NCBI GenBank assembly: GCA_934085825.1
Contig: CAKOHR010000006.1
Span: 44,192 to 108,191 of the forward strand
DNA: 64,000 nucleotides
DNA from: an uncultured Bacilli bacterium
Lineage (GTDB): Bacteria > Bacillota_I > Bacilli_A > RF39 > UBA660
Direction of reading: 5' to 3'
Part shown: positions 59,650 to 64,000 of the stretch, one piece after another
Position numbering within the stretch: position 1 is the first letter of the stretch
Layout of the letters: each line of letters opens with the position of its first letter
Translations under genes and position numbers: made by a program
Notes under the pieces: generated by a model
Told to the model about the DNA's origin: nothing
What the model saw: only the letters and a program-made list of their open reading frames with translations
The model's database searches: none

Positions 59650-62199
59650 CTAATCTTTAAACCATTTTACTAAAAATGGTTTAATTAATTCGTAAATAAA
59701 TATTGCCATAAAGTTTATTATGAATACTATTAATATCAAACTAATATCTATTGATGTTATGCTTATTAATTTACCAATAGGTGTAACAAACACTATGAGT
59801 TCAATTAAAAGTATCAATAGTAATCCGTAGTTCATTGCTTTATTAGAAAATAATCCCTGTTTAACAACTGACTCTTTCAAGTTTCTACAAGATATAGAAT
59901 AAACTATCTCCTGTACTACCATTGAAAGAAGTGCTAAAGACATAGCTGTTTCTTGCCCATACATTTTTAAACTAATAAAGTAAGTGAGAACTACAAATAT
60001 AGTTTCAATGATAGCTGAAGATGCGATACATGATTTTATAAATGGTGTAAATAATGGTTTATTAATGCCTCTTGGTTTTTTATTCATTATGCTATCTTCA
60101 CTCTTTTCAAAAGATAAACATATACTAGGAATAGAATCAGTTACCAAATCAATAAATAAAATATAAATTGGTAATAAAATTGTTGTTTTAGTAAGTAGTC
60201 CTATAATAATAGTAAATATTTCAGCAAAATTACTTGATAATGAAAACACTATATTATTTCTAATATTATTATATATTCTTCTTCCTTCTTCAACTGCTAC
60301 AACTATTGTTGAAAAAGAATCGTCCATTAAAACTATGTCTGATGCAGACTTTGTAACATCAGTACCAGTAATACCCATTCCAATACCAACATGAGCATCT
60401 TTAATAGCTGGAGCATCATTTACTCCATCTCCAGTCATTGCTACAATTTTTCCGCTATTTTGAAGCGCAAAAACAATTCTTTCTTTATGAACTGGATTTA
60501 CTCTTGCATACACAGAATACCTTTTAACGATATTTTTTAGTTCTTCATCATTATATTTATCAAGTTCACTCCCAAGTATTGCTTCATTATCATTATCTAT
60601 AATTCCAACATTTTTTGCAATAGCAGTTGCAGTATCTATAGAATCTCCTGTAATCATTATTGGCCTAATACCAGCATTTTTGCATAAAATAACACTTTTT
60701 TTAACACTTTCTCTTGGTGGATCTATTATTCCTAAAATACCAGCAAAAGATAAATCATTTTCCTCTTTTTCTAATTCTTTAATATCTTTTGGTATATAAT
60801 CTAACTTTTTATAAGCAAACCCTAAAATTCTTAAAGCATTTTTAGAAAAATTCTTAACTTTATCTAAAATTTGTTGTTTTTCAATCTTAGATAGATTTAC
60901 TTTTTCAATTAAAGAATCCATACTACCTTTGCATAATATATATACATCATTATCAATTTTATTTAAAGTAGTAAACATCTTTCTATCACTATCAAAAGGT
61001 ATATCTAATATTCTCTCGCATTTTTTTCTCAATTTAAGAGAATCGATTTTTTTATTATATAGATATTCATATAAACAAGTTTCTGTAGGATCACCTACAT
61101 ATTTATCTTCATAAATAAGGCCATCATTACAAAGAGCACATATATAATTAAGCATATTCTCATCTATTACATATTCTTCTTTAACAGTCATTTTATTTTG
61201 AGTTATAGTACCTGTCTTATCAGAACAAATAATATCTATTGCTCCAAGTGTTTCTACAGCTTGCATTTGTTTTACTACTGTTTTCTTCTTTGCTAAATCA
61301 GATATTCCAACGGATAATGTTATTGTAATTACAGCTGGCAATCCCTCTGGAATAGCAGCCACTGCGAGTGATGAGCATAGCATTATAATTTCAAGTATTG
61401 TGTATTTATTAATTAAAGCTAAAATAAATATAAAAATTAAAATAATAAATACTATAAATGTAATTTTTTTAGAAAGTTCTTTTATTTTTAATTGTAATGG
61501 TGTTTCTATTCTATCAATTTCATTTAGTGATAATGCAATCTTACCTATCTCAGTATTTTTTCCTGTACTTACAACTATACCAGTACTTTTTCCATTAGTA
61601 ATGCTTGTTCCTAAAAATAACATATTTTTTTGTTCTTGAAGAATTAAGTTATTTTTTAAAACACCTGAACTTTTTTGAACTGGAACACTTTCTCCAGTTA
61701 GGGCTGATTCATCTACTTTTAAACTTTCACATGAAAGTATTCTAATATCAGCAGGAACAGTTTCTCCGGATTCTAAGTATATTATATCTCCTGGAACTAA
61801 TTCTTTAGTGTTTATTACTATTATTTTACCATCTCTTTTAACTTTACAAGTGCTGGTTTCATATTTTTTTAAATCTCTTAATACTAAAGTAGCTTTTTCT
61901 TCTTGTATAAATCCAACAATAGCATTTATAAAAACTACAAAAAGTATGACAATAGTATCAGTATACTCGTGAGAATAAAAATATCCATAAAAATATAAAA
62001 GTAGTGCAACCACTAATAATATGATGATCATGGTATCGTTAAATTGTTTTAAAAATCTTAAAATCCAAATCTTTTTCTTTTTATTTAGAATAATATTTTG
62101 TCCATAATCTTTTAATCTTTTCTCAGTTTCTTTACTATCTAATCCATCAATATTACTATTTAAAATTTTAAATATTTCCTTTTCATTTTTAGAATACAT
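59650..62199 (-). CDS. Cation-translocating P-type ATPase, Ca2+ type
   Basis: 849 aa with all P2-type parts: an N-terminal cation ATPase domain (IFKILNSNIDGLDSKETEKR), TGES in the actuator (ESALTGESVPVQ, near 168), PEGLPAVITITLSVG in TM4 as in Ca2+ pumps, the phosphorylation loop CSDKTGTITQNKM (Asp near 325), TGD, and the hinge MTGDGVNDAPAIKDAHVGI near 590. Four C-terminal helices follow. AAAAAGGAG precedes the ATG. It probably exports Ca2+ (or Mn2+) from the cytosol. Long A+T-rich leader upstream. Confidence 0.95.
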   Translation of the reverse strand: MYSKNEKEIFKILNSNIDGLDSKETEKRLKDYGQNIILNKKKKIWILRFLKQFNDTMIIILLVVALLLYFYGYFYSHEYTDTIVILFVVFINAIVGFIQEEKATLVLRDLKKYETSTCKVKRDGKIIVINTKELVPGDIIYLESGETVPADIRILSCESLKVDESALTGESVPVQKSSGVLKNNLILQEQKNMLFLGTSITNGKSTGIVVSTGKNTEIGKIALSLNEIDRIETPLQLKIKELSKKITFIVFIILIFIFILALINKYTILEIIMLCSSLAVAAIPEGLPAVITITLSVGISDLAKKKTVVKQMQAVETLGAIDIICSDKTGTITQNKMTVKEEYVIDENMLNYICALCNDGLIYEDKYVGDPTETCLYEYLYNKKIDSLKLRKKCERILDIPFDSDRKMFTTLNKIDNDVYILCKGSMDSLIEKVNLSKIEKQQILDKVKNFSKNALRILGFAYKKLDYIPKDIKELEKEENDLSFAGILGIIDPPRESVKKSVILCKNAGIRPIMITGDSIDTATAIAKNVGIIDNDNEAILGSELDKYNDEELKNIVKRYSVYARVNPVHKERIVFALQNSGKIVAMTGDGVNDAPAIKDAHVGIGMGITGTDVTKSASDIVLMDDSFSTIVVAVEEGRRIYNNIRNNIVFSLSSNFAEIFTIIIGLLTKTTILLPIYILFIDLVTDSIPSICLSFEKSEDSIMNKKPRGINKPLFTPFIKSCIASSAIIETIFVVLTYFISLKMYGQETAMSLALLSMVVQEIVYSISCRNLKESVVKQGLFSNKAMNYGLLLILLIELIVFVTPIGKLISITSIDISLILIVFIINFMAIFIYELIKPFLVKWFKD

Positions 62200-62602
62200 T
62201 ATATTGCTCCTTTTTACCTACATTTCTGAATTTCGAATGCATTTTCTGTATCAAATAATCTTTATTTTGCATTTTAATTCTTATTTTTTGTTTATATTTT
62301 CTTATATTTAAAAAATATATATTTTATGTTATCTTCATCTTTAAAAGAATACCTTTACTGTTTTTCCAGCTCCTTGTTGATCAGAAAACCAGTTTTACAA
62401 TTTTATCATGTCATTTATTTATTTATTTCTTCATTCATAATGGTATCTCTGTTTCAACAAATTACTATTTATCTGACACTTCTATATATAATTATACCAT
62501 CATTTTGGTAAATTTTATTACTAAATTAAAACATCCAAGATTCATCCAACATTTGGAAGTAAAATAAAACCTCGCAAACCCTTTAATTAACTGATTTAAA
62601 TA

Positions 62603-62632
62603 AAAAGCATGGTAGAGTTCTTCCATGTTTTT
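62603..62632. terminator. Bidirectional hairpin with T tracts
   Basis: AAAAGCATGG (62603-62612) and CCATGTTTTT (62623-62632) pair around a 10-nt loop. T-rich sequence follows on both strands. On the minus strand it would end transcription from the decayed gene at 62747-63023 before the ATPase gene. Confidence 0.6.
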
Positions 62633-62656
62633 AACTCAATTTTGCAAGTGCAAAAT

Positions 62657-62723
62657 AAGAAATGATAACACTATAATTCCTTTATTTATATAGAATAAAT
62701 TAGGATAGTGCTATCATTTTCTT
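62657..62723. repeat. Long imperfect inverted repeat
   Basis: AAGAAATGATAACACTAT (62657-62674) and GGATAGTGCTATCATTTTCTT (62703-62723) are near-perfect reverse complements separated by 28 nt of AT-rich sequence. It may be a terminator for either side or the palindrome of a small repeat element. There is no gene in the 62200-62746 stretch besides this and the bidirectional hairpin. Confidence 0.6.
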
Positions 62724-62746
62724 TATCCAGCTTATTATTTACTTAC

Positions 62747-63023
62747 TTATTTTTCATTAATTATCTTTTTAATAGTAGGTCTAAATACTAATCCAAATGT
62801 AATATCTTTACCTTTAAATAAGTTAATATCTATTATTGATATTACTTTTAGTAGTTCATAATTATCTGGTATTGGACAGTCAAATACTGCCATACCATTT
62901 TCTGTTCTATATCCTTTATCTTCACGATATACAATTTTAAAATATTCTCTTAAATAATCTAAATATTTATTTACTTGCTATCTTTTCATTGGAGAAGATA
63001 CTAAAACCATTTCTTATTTGCAT
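62747..63023 (-). pseudogene. Frameshifted small protein gene (about 90 aa)
   Basis: From ATG 63023 the frame reads MQIRNGFSIFSNEKIASK and stops at TAA (62967-62969). The neighbouring frame then continues NKYLDYLREYFKIVYREDKG, later NGMAVFDCPIPDNYELLKVI, to NLFKGKDITFGLVFRPTI and TAA at 62747. A shift of one base around 62970 would restore one ORF. Codon quality is good on both sides. I do not recognise the family. Decay or a sequence error are both possible. Confidence 0.6.
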
Positions 63024-63050
63024 AATATCATCAACACCTTTCTTAAACGA

Positions 63051-63078
63051 CAAAAAAATCAATCTTTTCAGATTGATT
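63051..63078 (-). terminator. Minus-strand terminator of locus B
   Basis: AATCAATCT and AGATTGATT (63058-63078) pair around TTTC; on the minus strand a run of T follows. It stands 28 nt upstream of the frameshifted gene. Confidence 0.7.
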
Positions 63079-63085
63079 TAATCAA

Positions 63086-63170
63086 TAACGTCACATTGGG
63101 GCGACGATTTTACCTTATGGAGCGAATCACATACAAGTTACGAACTTTGTTCTCTTTCTAGAAATATTAT
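63086..63170 (-). other. Non-coding structured segment, locus B
   Basis: Minus-strand segment with GCTCCA near 63118, then GGTAAAATCG, then a hairpin from CGTC and GACG, then the terminator. A minus-strand -10-like TATAAT lies just upstream near 63170. The order resembles locus A. Short open frames exist on the + strand, none with a start site, so coding is unlikely. It may be an RNA element or a relic. Confidence 0.3.
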
Positions 63171-63275
63171 ATATGAATTATTATTAAATTTCAATGAAAG
63201 TATATAAAGTTTTTAAATTAAATGATATAATTTGTTTAAAATTGCAAATAATTTATTTTAAGGATGTGATTATAT

Positions 63276-64000
63276 ATGTTAGATATTAATTTTAATCAAA
63301 TTATTGGAATGATTGAAAAACGAAAAAATAATGCTTACAGAAAAGTAAATGAAGAAATAATTTTATTGTATTTAGAAGTTGGTAAATTCCTATATGAACT
63401 AAAAGAAAACAGTAATTATGGTGATAAAATAACAACAAAAGCCTCAGATTTTATGAAAAATAATTATCCTAACATAAAGGGTTTTACTAAAAGAAATATA
63501 GAACGTATGATTCAATTTTATAGTACTTATAAAGATGATGAGATTGCGACACCACTGGTGACGCAATTGTCTTGGACAAACAATTTACTCATATTAAGTG
63601 GAGCTAAAAATAAAGAAGAAAAACATTTTTATTTAAAATTGTCTATTAAAAATAATTATTCAAAAAGAGAATTAGATAGACAAATATCATCAGCATATTA
63701 TGAAAGATATATGCTTTCAGATGGAAAACAATTACCAACAGTAAATAAAACTGTAGATGAGGATGATTATCCAAATACTAGAATTTTAGATACTTATAGT
63801 TTAGAGTTCTTGGATTTACCAAATGAATTTTCTGAAAAGGATTTAAAAAATGCAATTATAAAGAACTTAAAAGATTTTATATTAGAAGTTGGTAAAGATT
63901 TTACTTTTATAGGAGACGAATACAGAGTTCAAGTTGGAAATCATGATTTCTTTATTGACTTATTATTCTATAACAGAGAATTATCTTGTTTGGTAGCATT
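63276..64000 (+). CDS. DUF1016/YhcG-type PDDEXK nuclease, 3' truncated by the window
   Basis: 241 codons are visible from ATG 63276 (AAGGATGTGAT upstream); the gene runs off the window end. The N-terminal DUF1016 part has ILLYLEVGKFLYELKENSNY, GFTKRNIERMIQFYSTY and TQLSWTNNLLILSGAKN; then YSKRELDRQISSAYYERYML. The nuclease part begins DFILEVGKDFTFIGDEYRVQ and VGNHDFFIDLLFYNRELSCL, where Asp and Glu of the PDDEXK core are present; the ELK motif would be beyond the edge. YhcG proteins are often near type I restriction systems or mobile DNA. Probably a defence or mobile-element nuclease. Confidence 0.88.
   Translation, partial: MLDINFNQIIGMIEKRKNNAYRKVNEEIILLYLEVGKFLYELKENSNYGDKITTKASDFMKNNYPNIKGFTKRNIERMIQFYSTYKDDEIATPLVTQLSWTNNLLILSGAKNKEEKHFYLKLSIKNNYSKRELDRQISSAYYERYMLSDGKQLPTVNKTVDEDDYPNTRILDTYSLEFLDLPNEFSEKDLKNAIIKNLKDFILEVGKDFTFIGDEYRVQVGNHDFFIDLLFYNRELSCLVA

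Noticed and set aside
62326..62511. 61-codon + strand ORF upstream of the P-type ATPase
   Set aside because: Composition is that of AT-rich intergenic DNA, there is no ribosome site, and it overlaps the probable promoter region of the minus-strand ATPase gene.
63118..63170. tRNA gene (GTTCGTAAC and GCTCCA on the minus strand)
   Set aside because: Only a T-loop-like and a CCA-like piece are present; no D-arm, anticodon arm or acceptor 5' strand can be built.
1..64000. Mycoplasma-type genetic code with TGA as tryptophan
   Set aside because: TGA ends several full-length genes (rlmH, MYG1, the alcohol dehydrogenase), and tryptophans are encoded by TGG throughout.
1..64000. CRISPR array or cas genes
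   Set aside because: No regularly spaced direct repeats and no Cas-like proteins were seen on either strand.

Overview
The window is a chromosomal stretch of a very AT-rich, low-GC Gram-positive bacterium. The long ribosomal-protein/secY/rpoA operon is in Firmicutes (Bacillota) order, the rpsF-ssb-rpsR operon has the classic S6:S18 leader, and zinc-type S14, S18 and L36 are present. TGA acts as a stop (for example at the ends of rlmH, the MYG1 gene and the alcohol dehydrogenase), so the genetic code is standard rather than the Mycoplasma code. The ribosomal operon lacks rpmD (L30). An uncultured gut Bacilli lineage is my best guess; this is inference from style, not a search result.

Layout. 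1-10.5 kb: rplV (3' end) to rplQ, including secY, adk, map, infA and rpoA. 10.5-20.9 kb: a small zinc-site protein; rpsF-ssb-rpsR; a DHHW/MBOAT pair for surface O-acylation; then rplI-dnaB-M23 peptidase-yycJ-rlmH-MYG1-ung, tightly packed. 20.9-28 kb: a surface-protein island with four collagen-like proteins, a beta-helix-like protein, two small prealbumin-like proteins and a LemA protein. Five transcription units there carry the 9-mer CATAnnnTA, the -10 signature of mother-cell sporulation sigma factors, and a sixth has a near match. 28-35.6 kb: two FemAB-type aminoacyltransferases, two anchored proteins with nearly identical anchors but different ectodomains, a membrane-anchored HEXXH metalloprotease, and a C-type-lectin/FGE-fold protein without the FGE cysteine.

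35.7-46.7 kb: a compact type IV secretion operon (pilin-like VirB2, VirB6, PrgI/VirB3, a VirB4 split into two ORFs, an unusual multidomain cell-wall hydrolase, an anchored protein, VirD4). No relaxase, integrase or partner replicon gene is visible in the window. 46.7-53.3 kb: housekeeping and single genes (rhodanese, DedA, MscS, Zn-alcohol dehydrogenase, M15 carboxypeptidase, competence-type nuclease, SDR, DUF1653). 53.3-58.7 kb: a UDG-like protein, an HTH-membrane regulator, a DUF2238-like membrane protein and a MacB-type ABC exporter. 58.7-64 kb: a gene-poor, decaying region around a Ca2+-type P-type ATPase, with several frameshifted small genes, two similar non-coding loci and, at the edge, a truncated DUF1016/YhcG nuclease.

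The most interesting parts are the relaxase-less T4SS with its SpoIID-like/SGNH/GH24/C39 hydrolase and the collagen island with sporulation-like promoters. No rRNA, tRNA, CRISPR array or intact insertion sequence was recognised.
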